Assembly (NCBI GenBank): GCA_021307315.1
Contig: JAJSPD010000077.1
Coordinates: 144,179 to 208,178 of the forward strand
Source of the DNA: Bisporella sp. PMI_857
Lineage: Eukaryota; Ascomycota; Leotiomycetes; Helotiales; Helotiaceae
Direction of reading: 5' to 3'
DNA length: 64,000 nucleotides
In this document: positions 47,850 through 59,407 of the stretch, one piece after another
How positions within the stretch are numbered: the stretch's first letter is position 1
Layout of the letters: every line of letters begins with the position of its first letter
Position numbers and translations under genes: made by a program
The notes under the pieces: generated by a model
The model's database searches: none
What the model saw: the letters and a program-made list of their open reading frames with translations, nothing else
What the model was told of the DNA's origin: nothing

Positions 47850-49481
47850 AAGCGTGACTCCGAAATAATAGCACTTTCATTTCCGAATACAATTCTCTCG
47901 GGGAAGCCGCCAAGCGATTGTGAATAAGTTGCTACTACATGAGCAACAAGCTATACAAGATCAGCACTGATTATAGAAGATGTGAACAAGAAAGAACTAA
48001 TTGCCTTGGCGCTAATCACCTACGCATCGAGGTTCAAATTGCTCAAGGTATCGCACAGCCGATGATAACAAAAGTCATACTAAGCTCCGGCTACTCCCTT
48101 AAAGATCTCAGCTTCTTGCCTCGTTTTATTTCCCTCTGCGCCAGGGCTGATACCGCCGGCGGGGATTCCTCGCTTGAGGAAGGCAGTATAGTCGCTTCGT
48201 CCATCAAAAGGAATCAGTCTAAAACACAGCTTAATTCTAAAAAGGTGAGAGCTGGGGATCACTTACGTGTAGCTCTGTTTTTGGTCTCTGTAGAACTTTA
48301 TATACAGATTGCGACGCTGTTCAGATCCCATCCACTAGACAGCGTTTGTGGCATTGTACACTTGACGTGCGAAATTTGGAGACGCAAGCATGTCGAAGTC
48401 CATCACCATACCAATATTCAAGTTCTCTATGTCTGGTATTTTCGACATGTAGTACTCAGACCCCAATAACCACCTTCTTCCACAGTCTACCAAGCAAATC
48501 GAACGCAGTTCTTCATTGTGCTACATCTGGCTAGATGTGTAGCCACTTCGAGCAAAGCAATAGTTCCGCTGCCATTATCATTGATACCAGGACCCTCGGT
48601 GACGCTATCGCTGTTTGCTCTCAAAAGGACGCAGTTCTCTGGGTCTCCTTCCCAGGGTTGTGCAATAATATTTGTTGTCCCAACAGTTCCCACAAACGAA
48701 TCAATGAAAGCAGTCGTTTTGATTGTCTCGCCGACTCATAGAATTGCCGGATATGGATCGGCATCTGCGTTGGTCGTACTAAATGTGGCAATTTGATGCC
48801 TCCGGGGATACTGCAACGCTCCTTCCCAGTGTTTTGGGAAACCGTAGACAATAGCCGCAACCGCACCAGCTTTCCCAGCTTGTTCCGATATCTCCCATAG
48901 CGCGCAATCACCTCGAGGAAGAAGCAGAGGAATAAGCACAACAGACCCATTGTTATCAGAATAGCAGTCTGTGGAGTTACAACCGTAATTCTTGACTTCT
49001 GTCAATAGTCCAGAAATGAGCTGTCGATCTCTCATTGGTGGGTCCGTAACATAGGCATTGCCGATTGTAGCACGCTGCCGTTAATGGACAGTCTGGGGTC
49101 GGAAATATAATTTGCAAAAGCATCGAATTTCTGGTTCTGGAGAATGTAGTAGCTTCCGAGTTCATCCAGTGTGGAGTGATATAATCGAGTGTAGCGTAAT
49201 GTCCTGTACGACTAACCTCAGTAACATTATCGCGGTAGATGGTGGACCTCATTACCTTAACTGCCGATAACACGAGGGGAGTGGCCGTACTCCTCTACGC
49301 TAAGCTGTGCAAACTCGGACAAGTCTTTAGCACAGTCAAAAAGTTTATCAACAGTGATATCCTCGAGGAGAGCTGCTGAGGTGAGGGGCTGATTGGAATA
49401 GAGATGAATTTGAGCGGAGGGTGTAAGATGGCATTCGACAGCGCTGACCATATGGAAAATAGAAAGAAGTGAAAGAAACAT
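47850..49481 (-). pseudogene. Secreted M28 aminopeptidase pseudogene
   Basis: ATG 49481 gives a signal peptide (MFLSLLSIFHMVSA). M28 blocks then follow in several frames: LDELG-like and FDAFANYISDPRLSINGSV; a PA-domain part CNSTDC, RGDCALWE, AGAVAAIVYG; NIIAQPWEGDPENCV; GPGINDNGSGTIALLEVA; FAW then TAG then TVEEGGYWGL; after a frameshift EYYMSKIPDIENLNIGMVMD and FDMLASP; an intron; IPFDGRSDYTAFLKRGIPAGG; then TAG; YDFCYHRLCDTLSNLNLDA; VAHVVATYSQSLGG. Lesions: at least three frameshifts, TGG-to-TAG in the FAWW block, a second TAG, and the metal-ligand block reads ANSDSV where relatives have AHSDS. Active relatives are secreted zinc aminopeptidases. Confidence 0.85.
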
Positions 49482-52400
49482 GATTGAGCTATACCGAAGG
49501 ATGTGACCAGATATCAAGAGTTGATAGACAAAATCATTCAAAGTATTATCATCGCAAAGCGACGATTAAATAGCCTACAGAACTCATGCGAGATTCCGGC
49601 TTGCTGTTGGAAGTCTCGGATAAAGGAATTGGGTTTTATCCATATTGGTCTCCTATAAGATAGCCGAATGTTGCTGGGCATTGAAAGAGGGTTGCATATG
49701 ACACAGGATTGAGGTATGGGAGCAGGCAGAGACCCCACTTCTAGAAAACCAAAACAGTGCGAACAAACAACACCATACATTGGCACCCTCAACTTGTGCA
49801 AATACGCGCACAATCTTTTTTGGAGCTGAAATAGAGTTTGTGGCTCCAGATACTTGAAAACGATGCAAGTTCTTCGATGCGTACGAGAACGGGAAGGGCA
49901 GATCATCAATGCAGCCATATAATCGACAGAGAACTAACAGTCAGTACGGTGACGTCCACTCCATGGTCGTAATTTTGTTGCGGGGTTCTCTTATGAGCTC
50001 ATTCGAATCAAGTCCGCTACATAAGAGCATAAGATGATAGGATTACATCTGCGCCAATGCTCTCAATCCATGTCATTATAGATATCGCCACTAACTTTAT
50101 CATACCATATATGATATGCAGAGACGCGACAAGATCTACTGGCTAAGAGCGGTTTGCAAGGAAGACTGAGCCGCGGACAAATAGCCAGGCTATTGGGATG
50201 TACACCTGTCAAAGAGCTGGCGTCCACTCTAGGCTGCAGCATAAGGCCCTAGAACCTGCAAGGCGTAATCGATATCTCGGGACTATTCCTAATCTACTTC
50301 AGATGTTACCATTAATTCAGACTCTACTACTAACTTCAAGCATAGATAATGTAACTAAATCTTTACTACTTAACTTAGTTGTTATTATAATTAAAGGAGA
50401 AGTGTTTAGGGGTTTTTTACTAGAGTAGTATCCTCTAGATTCAACTGATTTAATATTTATTAAACATAAAAGTCCTTTAATCTAGCCATGTGCAGAACCC
50501 ATCTCAGGTTAGGGTTTGAGTGACGGCGGTCACCTAGTGCGTTACATGCCGAACTAGGAAGTAGGAAGGAGCGTTGCTGCTAGCTTCCCACATCAGTCAC
50601 ATGTATCGCAACACCAACGCTTTGACAGTATTGAGGGCCTCCTCATCCTCTATCCTCCCCCCTCAACGCTACACCAGTAGCTCATTCAATTTTATTTCAC
50701 CCCAAGCCACTGGCATTCATCTTAATTCTGCAATGTACTACGGCTTTGGTGTGTCGGCCGTGAATAGGGAATCTGCCTCCGCCTCCAGCCCTTAACCCTG
50801 GCAAACCGAAGGAGGGAAGCGGCGGTATTACCGCCTATGTGAGCCTTGACTTTCTTCACAACATCTCTAGATAAACCCAACGTCTGCGACCATGTCGTCC
50901 CCCATCTACTATAGTTTCCTGAACTAATGTGTAGTGTTGAAAGCCTGTGATCCCTGCCGACTGAGGAAGCAAGACCGGCTTTGTTTGGAAAGTTAGGCCT
51001 ACAAGTGTTCTTACCAAGCAAGACAAGACCTTTGTTAAAATGTTAGACGGGCTAAAGAGCCTAGGGAACAAATTTGATCGGCTTCCTACTCTTGTGGCCA
51101 CCGGATTCGGCCTCGTGCAGACTACTCACACTAGCCAGCCCTTGTTCAGCATGAAGTAAATGACCCCTCTACCTTTCTTCGACACCCTCTTTAACGCCAC
51201 AAGGCCGGTCATACACACAAGCAAACGCTAGGGCCCTTCTGCAGAGTAACTGCCGGTACCGTCATGCATCTGCTGTTCACAAAATTCGTACATGGTCTGC
51301 CATACAATAGCTCATGTTTCAGGCTCAGCCATCGAATATTAGGGATTTGAAGATTCACGGGAAGGTGGTTAGCGTTTCTAGTCAACGTTTAGCAAGAAGT
51401 ACGGGCTTGCTTTTGGACGACGTTCTGCAAGTTCATCCGTTCGTGGGTATGTAGTCACAAGCTCCTAGAAAGCGACAATTCTCGACTTAACCCAGGAAAT
51501 AATGCATTGTTTGTCAACCGCGTATTTTGACTCGTTTAATTTCCACTACCTTTTGTGGACAGGCAAAATTTTGTCTTGGACGTCCTTACTAGAGTGCACT
51601 CGGAGGGGTTCGTCATAAGAGCCAGAAACGCCTAAGTCCTATCTCTGACATTGTATGTATCCTGCTCGTGTTTACTATGAACGAGGGAGACATATATGAT
51701 ACTTATAGGTTTTACCACGAATCTACCTTTCGGCGTCTTGCAAGTATATATTCTTCAACACGTGCTGCAATGCTCATTCATTGCACATAGAATTTCTGGA
51801 GCCTATCGGTATCCGCGTCACTCGCTTGCCAAATTCTAGTTACTTGGTATGTCTCGAGTTTGTTTGATTTCCCCATTGTACTCATACGTTTAAGCTACCT
51901 AGTAGGATGGGATTCAGCCCGGGGCGATCTCATCAAGCGCATGTTTTGGTATTGCGTGATCATGGAAGCGTAGGAACTGCTTTAAGCAGTCCACCAAACA
52001 AGCCCGTCTTAATTAGATTATAGAAGTTTGTATCTTGAAATTGAGATTACACCCTCTGACATGGTAACACTTGCGAACACGGTAGGCTTCCTAAGTATTA
52101 ATACGTCTTTCACTGAAGATAATCACCGTAGGAACCATTTGTCGTATTTAGAGCACCACTATACTTCCCAAGCTGCACCTCGACAACCGCGTTCGGATAT
52201 CCACTGAGCAATTAGTGGATGCACGTCCTGTCTGAAGATACTGTCCCACTATCATTGCTGGCCAACTAGATCCATTAATAAGCAATGCAGAATCACCGTC
52301 CAGAAATGTGTTGCTAAAGCAATTGGCATCACAGCTTATTCAATAGCTTAGCATGCCCCACGAGAACTCTAGTGGGTTGAAGATGACCCGACCCACTCAC

Positions 52401-53479
52401 TAGCTCGTGAGAATTGGTACGGAAGATTTAGCTAGCCTATAGATTTCAGCTTGTCTGCACCTGCCAGTAGCAGTTCTCTCTTCACAGCAGACCTTGGCTT
52501 AGAGCTTGTTTAACGCTGCCCTTACATGTATTATGTCTAAGTTGCAATTTTGAGGAATAAGTATTGTAACGCAAAGTACAGAGCCTACCAAACGTTCTTG
52601 TACAAGGCTCTGCACTTCTTGAGACGCATCTCGCAGGAGGATGCTGAAGGAGTTGCGGAATGCTTCCACGTATGCTCTGAACTCCCAACCCAACCTTCCC
52701 AAAACCGCTCGCTCTTCTGGAACTGCTTCTAGGGTTGTCTTAGTTGGCCGCTTGCGCTCTCATCACGTCTTGGCGCAAAAGGCTGTATGGGAGCTTGTGT
52801 TTTTTGTGAACGGAATATCGGAGTCTCGCCGATAGTCTACGAAATGAACAAAACAGCTTGCTTCAAATAGGTTCATGTCTCATTTATACCTCCTATTTAT
52901 TGCCACTCGGTTTCTGCCCCATCTCCCAAATCAGTGTCGTCTAATCGGAAATTCGGAACTGGACTTTGGCGCTGCCCTTGCTAGTCTAGAAGATCTCCCC
53001 AGAGCCAACTACTACTGCTGCGCCTTGTCATCGCCGGGATTCCGCCGCCTCCGAAATCAGGCTTCCTTCGGGTAGAAGTTAGGTACAGCTGGAAGTAGAA
53101 TGAAGCAATAAGACCTTTATACACTTGAAGTAGTGACCGGGTCCCCATCTCTCTCCCTCTTCTGTTACCTCCCTCCTGCTCTCTTCCTCCACTGCCCCAT
53201 TCCTTTTCCTACGAGCCCCAGCTGGCGCCTACCCTCATTTTGTATTTTGAAGTAACCAGCATCCCTGGGCGAGATCTCCTCGCCTAACTCCCGGAGCACA
53301 TGCCTTCCCCGCGTCGTAGGTATTGACCATGCGTTGACGTACATCTTCCAGTAAGGTGTCAGGGATTGAATGGTTATAATAGCAGACGGCGTGTCCTGTG
53401 TGTGGTATCGTACTTCAGTCCTCCGCACGACGGGGGGAAAGGGAGGGCAATGCTATGGTCCATGCGTCTAGAGATCTAT

Positions 53480-53600
53480 AGTTAGAAGATCTTGTCGGGC
53501 TGAGCAAGTCTAGTAAGAAGTATGTATATCACGTATACTAATAATATCACAATAACAAGTACGAGAATACTATTTGAGTTCGGCACGAACCTCCTATCCT
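53480..53600 (+). repeat. Dispersed repeat copy A
   Basis: Ends with CAATAACAAGTACGAGAATA and then CTATTTGAGTTCGGCAC. The same string, slightly changed, occurs at about 60150..60250 (plus) and inverted at 54136..54230. ...TATTTGAGTT... ends resemble fungal copia LTR ends, but that is only a suggestion. Confidence 0.5.
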
Positions 53601-54135
53601 AAAAATTGCTAGCTACTTCTATAGAACCTTCGTAGCCAGTTCGAGTGCTGGGGACTCCCATTACTCCGTCAAGGGCCTTTTACACCTAGATCCCGTAGCT
53701 CCCTAACCGGATTAAATAACACTTCCTATCATGACAGCATAGCATGCTAGGAGCGCCGCCACCCAAAGATTGCTAGAAATGCCTAGGGCACTGTCCCCAA
53801 GTATCCGCGATTGGCCAAGGAGTAATCGTCCCTAGCTCGTTCCACGTCTTAAGATAATTAGGTGTCCGAGGATCCTGATCGCAACATGATTGTATTTTTG
53901 CGAAGCTGTAAAGTGCGCAGTTGCGCAGGGTTTCTTTAACCCGCACTTGGAGTACTCACCTTTTGCCTTATAAACCACATGCATATAATTATGCACCCAC
54001 ACGATTATTTCAAGGAGTATTATGTAACAAAGCAAAAAGATCACGGGATGACGGGGAAGATCACCTGACGGAGTTCAGGAGGATCTGGAGACTCCAGCTG
54101 CACCACAAAGATTGTATATAAGCGGATAGCTATTC

Positions 54136-54230
54136 CTCAAATAGGAGCTTTGTGCTTAACTCAAATAGTATTCTTGTTACTAGCAACCAGATATGCAACA
54201 CTTATACCTAACATACTCACTTCCCTTTAG
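54136..54230 (-). repeat. Dispersed repeat copy C, inverted
   Basis: The reverse complement reads TAACAAGAATACTATTTGAG and then TTAAGCACAAAGC, matching copies A and B. Confidence 0.5.
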
Positions 54231-54440
54231 ATATCCAGTCGACTATTTTAATCTTCAACCAAGGATTACCTTAGTCGTAATAAAGAAACAGGGATGGATT
54301 TTCCCGCGTTAAAACGCAACTTTAGATAAGTAAAGTCTTTGTATGGAAGTTCTATACACATACAAATTTTGGCAAGAATATATGTTAGGAGCTTGCTACA
54401 GGAAAAAAGTACGTCCTTCGATAAGACCTGCCTCGGTGCT

Positions 54441-55215
54441 CTAAGGATCATCAATATCAGCATTAAGCACAACACCAGACGAAGTCCCCCATACCGGGTT
54501 CTGGAACACCTCCGCACAGTGCCTAATATGAGCCTCTGTATCATATCTCGCTTCCACAATAACGCTACTCGTCTGCGAGCGGAACTGCTTGATCCAATAC
54601 ATATAGCAGTGCACAACATGCCAGCGCCAGGTCACATGGAAACGCGAATCTGGGTTATCTGCCATAGACATGACCTCGGACATACTCAGCTCTTGAGTAT
54701 GATTTCGATCGGCATAGTAGATCCATGTCCCATTGGGTCCGTCTCCCAGTGTTTCGAATTCAGCGGTGAGTTCAGCGTCTTGACAGTATGGTTGCATCCA
54801 TGCAGGAGATAAGGAGTCGTAGACGCAACCAAGTGAGATTGCTTCAGCTGTTGAATTTCCGCAAGCACAAGACCGGCGACTTTCTGGAACATTGTGTTGG
54901 TGTTCGAGATGCTGGTGCTCATGATGAATGGCTTGCGGACGTTTGCGAACAGCTTCGCTAAAGATACCGAACAAACCCCAGAGTGCAAGTGCATAGAGCA
55001 CCATATCCCTCACTATCCTTAGATACCGTCGGATCTTTTGCTTTCTCTCAGACTTGTAAAGCTCGCCCAAAGCTTGCTTGTAGTCTTCATGTGCGCTCTC
55101 ACTTTGCAGAAGCTTCTCGACTGAAGCATTATCGTGGTCACTGATTAGGAACGCAAATTAGATACCTCTACAAACTGAAGTAGTGGAAATTTTACCCTAA
55201 ATACACGTTCTCCAT
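54441..55215 (-). CDS. UstYa-like membrane protein with two HxxHC motifs (RiPP locus, left)
   Basis: Two exons: a 20-nt first exon 55215..55196 (MENVYLG) and 55140..54441, giving 239 residues. One transmembrane helix at about 52-68 (MVLYALALWGLFGIF) follows a charged N-terminus (RKQKIRRYLR), so the bulk faces the secretory lumen. A cysteine module, CACGNSTAEAISLGC...WMQPYC, is at 98-126, then a WIYYADRN stretch. The two signature motifs are HVVHC (181-185) and HIRHC (211-215), 30 residues apart. Paired HxxHC motifs after a single TM define UstYa/DUF3328 proteins, which oxidise and cyclise Kex2-released peptides in dikaritin pathways. The cysteine module is not part of the classic UstYa pattern I know, so this is probably a divergent branch. 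A paralogue sits on the other side of the repeat-peptide gene. Confidence 0.8.
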
Positions 55216-56960
55216 CTCTCCCTTTAAATCTACAAATTTCCGAAGAGCGATATTCTGGGGATTTTCCTGGATCTGTCCAAGAAAGTGGCATCTACGAGAG
55301 TAGAGGAGTCTTTGGCAATGGAATATACTCGGTTGATTGAAAGCCTGAGATATATCTATCAGTTATTGACGCTTCCTCTTTTGAGACCTATAGTATCGTG
55401 ACCCTCGATAAGTTGAGACATAAAAGTAGAGAGAAATAAAGACAGAGATGAATAAAGTTTCGGCACTGTCTGAAGCGGAGGAGCAAGCAGTATCAAGGTA
55501 CCGATAGCGGAGAGCCTACTTTCTAGTGCATTGTCTTACTTGAGGCTGCACTGCCACGGACTTTAGCGCATCCAGGGCGCCTTCTCGATGCATAACCTAT
55601 CGTGTATGCTATGCTACGGAGAAAGGTGTTCACCACTTTATTGACAGCTTCAGCTATGGAAATCATCATCATGCTAATTCCTGAAAATGTCCGTAACCGA
55701 ATAAGCCATGGGATTGCCAAGTGACCCTACCACTGGCACTGCATCACAGCTGAGCCAAATCAGCCAGATCTTCACCTGAAATGATATTTGCTTATTTGCA
55801 TATCAATCAGCCAATAACCTTACCAAAGTAGGTCGAAGTGAGCATCCTTGGTCAGTAGACATTTTTTCGGTATACGAAGACCCTGCATCCGAGACTCTGC
55901 ATGCAGCTAAACAACCAGGATCTAGTGGCATGATCGCCTGCCACGATGGCGCAAGGTTTAATAGAGCTTGGCTTTGCAACGGTTGACATCGGTGTAACTT
56001 CATAAACCAGTTAAAACGGTGGGGCTAAAGAGCTTCAGCGACCGTACGCGCCACCCAATGGTATACCTTGACAGTGGCGCATATATTCAACCGCGAAATT
56101 GACGGGCATACTTATTCTTATAACGATGGGCAAGTAACGCACTTGGCGATCTCTCTGCATAAGACTACATAGGGTACGTCATATAATAATAAGTGGAAAG
56201 GTGGCGATGCAAAATGGTAGTAGATTCAGATTTAGCGTTGTATTTAAGCCCCTCAAGCGCAAACAGTGCCTAGAACAAATATCACTTTATGGAGCTCAGC
56301 AATAAGACTAGCTTTCTGGATAAAAGTTAATGCGACCTTGACATGGGTGCTGGATTAGGCATATTGCGGAGACATTCAATAGCAGCATCTAAGGGAAAGC
56401 CTTCAAGAGAAAAGGTCTGAACTTAAAGCGACGTCAGAGTCTGTCTATTTTTAGCTCTAGATCCCTGCACAATCTGCATCTGATATTGATACCATCTTTC
56501 AATACAATGGAGGTCAATATTTACAAAAAAAAGACATTGGAAGGGCTGTCTCTATTGACCGACGACGGCAAGTTGTTAGGAGGGGAATAAGCCCTGGCTC
56601 AAGTGACGCTGAGAGTCAAAACAGCATACTCTTTGCAATAAACCTAAATGAAGCAAATGTATCACAATTTAACTATGTTGTGCCAAGGCAGTTAGAAACG
56701 TATTAATGCGAGAGGAAGGGAACACCATGGGTTGAGACTGAGCTGGCATATTCTCATTATGTGCCTAAACCTCCACAAGTTTCAAAGTAAAGACTGTCCA
56801 TCCATACAGAAATTTGGCCTAGCACTCAAATCGCATTTGAAATCTGTCTGTGGAGACGATGCGCCACCTTCGAGCCCCTAGTCCGCTCGCAAACCCTTAA
56901 TATCCCACCACCCCCTAAATCCATCATTTGGAGAGGATTTCCCGTGAGCTCAGCTTACCC
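55216..56960. other. Intergenic within RiPP-like locus
   Basis: 1.7 kb between the left UstYa-like gene and the precursor, which are on the same strand. Minus-strand frames 55803..56003 and 55523..55720 could splice together (ending GSLGNPMAYSVTDIFRN) but match nothing I recognise and contain stops. It may be a decayed gene. The part nearest 55215 is the promoter of the left UstYa-like gene. Confidence 0.4.
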
Positions 56961-57380
56961 CTAACGATTCTCGGAGTCGGGCTTGACTGCATTCAAAGCA
57001 GCGCCACGCTTTTCCGAGTCCGGCTTCACAGCGTTCAGTGCTGCTCCGCGTTTCTCGGAGTCCGGCTTCACAGCGTTAAGGGCGGCTCCACGCTTCTCGG
57101 AATCTGGCTTGACGGCATTCAAAGCCGCACCGCGTTTCTCAGAGTCTGGCTTCACTGCATTCAAAGCCGCACCACGCTTCTCAGAGTCTGGCTTGACGGC
57201 ATTCAAAGCCGCGCTGCGCTTCTCAGAGTCTGGCTTCACTGCATTCAGAGCAGCATCGCGTTTATCGTCGGTGTATGAGCGGACAGGGAATACTAGGGCG
57301 TCGTTTGGAATAGGTGCGGGCGCAGAGCTTGCCAAGCTGAACAGAGCAGCGGCGAGGACAGCATTGGTGTAGAAACGCAT
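56961..57380 (-). CDS. Repeat-containing secreted precursor peptide (candidate dikaritin-type RiPP precursor)
   Basis: Single exon, 139 residues, ATG 57380. The signal peptide MRFYTNAVLAAALFSLASSA is followed by a short pro-region APAPIPNDALVFPVRSYTDD ending in KR. Then come seven tandem 14-residue units. Unit 1 is DAALNAVKPDSEKR, unit 2 starts with Ser, and units 3-7 start with Gly; the last ends ENR at the stop. Each KR is a Kex2 site, so processing would release up to seven near-identical dodecapeptides (G/S/D)AALNAVKPDSE. At DNA level the units differ at many third positions but encode the same residues, so the peptide is under selection. The architecture matches UstA-type dikaritin precursors and other Kex2-processed repeat proteins. 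There is no aromatic residue in the core, unlike ustiloxin or phomopsin. Alternatives: a pheromone-like or surface repellent peptide. Two UstYa-like genes flank it. Confidence 0.88.
   Translation of the reverse strand: MRFYTNAVLAAALFSLASSAPAPIPNDALVFPVRSYTDDKRDAALNAVKPDSEKRSAALNAVKPDSEKRGAALNAVKPDSEKRGAALNAVKPDSEKRGAALNAVKPDSEKRGAALNAVKPDSEKRGAALNAVKPDSENR
56964..57257 (-). repeat. Seven 42-bp tandem repeats encoding the core peptide
   Basis: Units in coding order: 57257..57216, 57215..57174, 57173..57132, 57131..57090, 57089..57048, 57047..57006, 57005..56964. No length variation between units. Non-silent differences are limited to residue 1 (D, S or G) and the Lys-to-Asn change in the final EKR. 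Confidence 0.95.
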
Positions 57381-58656
57381 CTTGCAAAGGTGAAAAATGG
57401 ATTGACACTGATAGATTGGAAAGTAGTTTATCTCTAAGGCGTTAAGTGGTACTGAGGGAATGTTTATGATTGAAAACCTGGACCCGTCAATAGGTGTTAT
57501 ATACCCTACGTTCTCGGAAGTGTAAAGAGTTATGTGGGACGTGCTTCAAAGGCTCCACTGGGAAGTTTACATGGGTCCATGAACTAGTACTCACATCGCT
57601 GGCTTTTAGTTCAGAGGTCGCAAGCGTTATCAGAAACCGAAGCATTGCATGAGCTGAAGCAGGGTTATGTTAGTGTTGCTTTATGGCGGTGGCATTGCTA
57701 GTGACGCAAAAAATAAATGAAATGTCGAAACTGGCAGTGCATTACTGTATAATATCAAGTTATAAAGTCATCGTACCCGAAAAGATGCCCATATCCAAGG
57801 ATGCATCAACCGTGCTAACAGAATTTATAGGTGGAATACCATACATATTTAATAAATGCTATTAAATTAACGGTTTGATTTATTTCAGGATGATTTAAAC
57901 TTATTCAAGTTATGTGTCCCATCCATATATCCCTATCGTTACATTTAAAGTTCAAGGATTACATTACTATAAAATAAAAGTATTTTCTTCTGCTTTGGTA
58001 TATCCTACATAACGGTGGTTCGCTTTATGGCGCCATGTAGTGCATGTTATAAATATCTTATCATCAGTGCGCAGTACTAGGGATTCGTTATGGTCGACAA
58101 TTTTCCTGCATTTGACCCTACAAGTAATATATAAGTCGATATTACTAGCTGCCATGGGCTGAAGGATTTTAGTAACCTACGGCCTTTTTATAATACCTAT
58201 AGAGCATAAATAATATTATATTCATAACATGTAAGCCGTGGGATTATTTACACCGAGTGCGGCCCGAGTTTTCACCCAAAAGAGTGAGGAAAGTTCCTAA
58301 ATGGCAGAAATATTGCTCTTATGTGCTGCATCTTCCTCAAACTGAGGCAACGCCAGAAACTCGGTAAAATGCTACCTGTACTCCGATACCTTACATAGAA
58401 AGCTATCAGCCTAAAATGCACATTTTCGGGCGGCACGAGGAAGCTCATTGTGGGTCGCATTCATTCAGCTGCGGCCTACACGGTACGTTGCCGACCCCGG
58501 AGCGCCATTGATGTTTGTGATAGAAGGGAACTAATCAATTTTTATCACTTAACTTTGTCCTTTCTTTCTTTTATCTTAACCAAGTCAGTTCTGAGAGCTT
58601 TTTCACACATAGCCCAAATCCGATACACCTTTCTTTAGCGCAACGAAACAACTCAG
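57381..58656. promoter_or_regulatory. Divergent promoter region of precursor and right UstYa-like gene
   Basis: 1.28 kb between the starts of the precursor (minus) and the right UstYa-like gene (plus). A TATATAAC-type sequence lies on the minus strand near 57500, about 120 bp before the precursor ATG. Frames inside (57683..57865, 58450..58638) look spurious. Confidence 0.5.
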
Positions 58657-59407
58657 ATGAATAGGTAAGTCATTGCGTTGACCTTTATTTTCACAAACTC
58701 ATTTATGTAGAATGAAATTGTTTAAGCAAATGACTTCGTCGAATAAGACGGATACCCATGGCGACAAAGCCAACTACAGCCTCTTGCATGAGTCCAGCGA
58801 TGACGGCCAAAGTCTAGACAGTGATCTAGATGCCACGCGTAATTCTAAGGCAAAATTCAAAAGCGGCCATTACTTGGTCCTCCTCGTGAAGAGTGTACTT
58901 ATCGGATTTGCGTTCTGGGGACTCTGCAACCTCGGGCAATTAACTATATCCAAGTTTCCCAAGCCCGTGTCGTGCTCTTGTGGCGGGACTACCGTTGCGG
59001 AAGCGCTCTCCAGGGGTTGCATATTCACGCCACTGGCACTTGGATGGCTACCGCCTCAGTGCCTGGACATGGAGCTTTCGGACGATTTCGATAAGCAAGG
59101 CCCACTTCCGGGAGGTGAATGGCCATATTGGGCTGAGCTTAACGGCACGACTCGTCTCACCCGTGAAGAGATGGGCTTGCTAGCGGAAGTTGGCGGTGTC
59201 TTCTACACGACACAAGAGTGGCATATTATGCACTGCATGTACACATGGCGCAAGCACTACCGGTCTAAGTTTACTGGGGTGACAGTCGAAAGGAGATCTA
59301 ATGGAATAGACCATATCCATCACTGTGAGGGTATTGTGTTGGACAGGGCTCCACTGCAGAAGATTTGGACGATGGCTGGCGTTGAACTTAACGCAGATTT
59401 AGGTTAA
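58657..59407 (+). CDS. UstYa-like membrane protein with two HxxHC motifs (RiPP locus, right)
   Basis: An 8-nt first exon (58657..58664, MNR) and 58711..59407, giving 234 residues; if unspliced, translation from ATG 58712 would give 231. TM helix at about 58-77 (LVLLVKSVLIGFAFWGLCNL). Cysteine module CSCGGTTVAEALSRGC...WLPPQC at 91-120, WPYWAELNGTTRLTREE, then HIMHC (174-178) and HIHHC (204-208), again 30 residues apart. It is clearly paralogous to the left gene: same motif order and spacing, and same tiny first exon with a phase-2 intron. Likely an ER/Golgi-lumen oxidase acting on the processed peptide, by analogy with UstYa/UstYb pairs, where two homologues are often needed. Direct evidence for activity is absent. 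Confidence 0.82.

Larger units (their letters stand above)
49482..54440. other. 5-kb gene-poor stretch beside the RiPP-like locus
   Basis: No gene with a recognisable domain. Short frames occur throughout (for example 50722..51101 minus, 52482..52835 both strands, 53165..53428 minus) but look spurious or decayed. Base composition is near that of genes, not AT-only, so this may be old decayed coding DNA. It holds two copies of a short repeat family (about 53480..53600 plus, 54136..54230 minus), listed separately. Confidence 0.45.

Noticed and set aside
50722..53428. Several short frames (60-99 codons) as genes
   Set aside because: No family features, no consistent exon structure, and frames overlap on both strands as expected by chance.
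56964..57257. Regular 42-bp repeats as a possible CRISPR-like array
   Set aside because: Units are contiguous, in-frame coding repeats with no spacers, in a eukaryotic genome.
56928..57372. Long plus-strand open frames over the repeat array (116 and 129 codons, periodic)
   Set aside because: They are antisense shadows of the 42-bp repeats; the minus frame has signal peptide, KR sites and silent-site variation, the plus frames have none.
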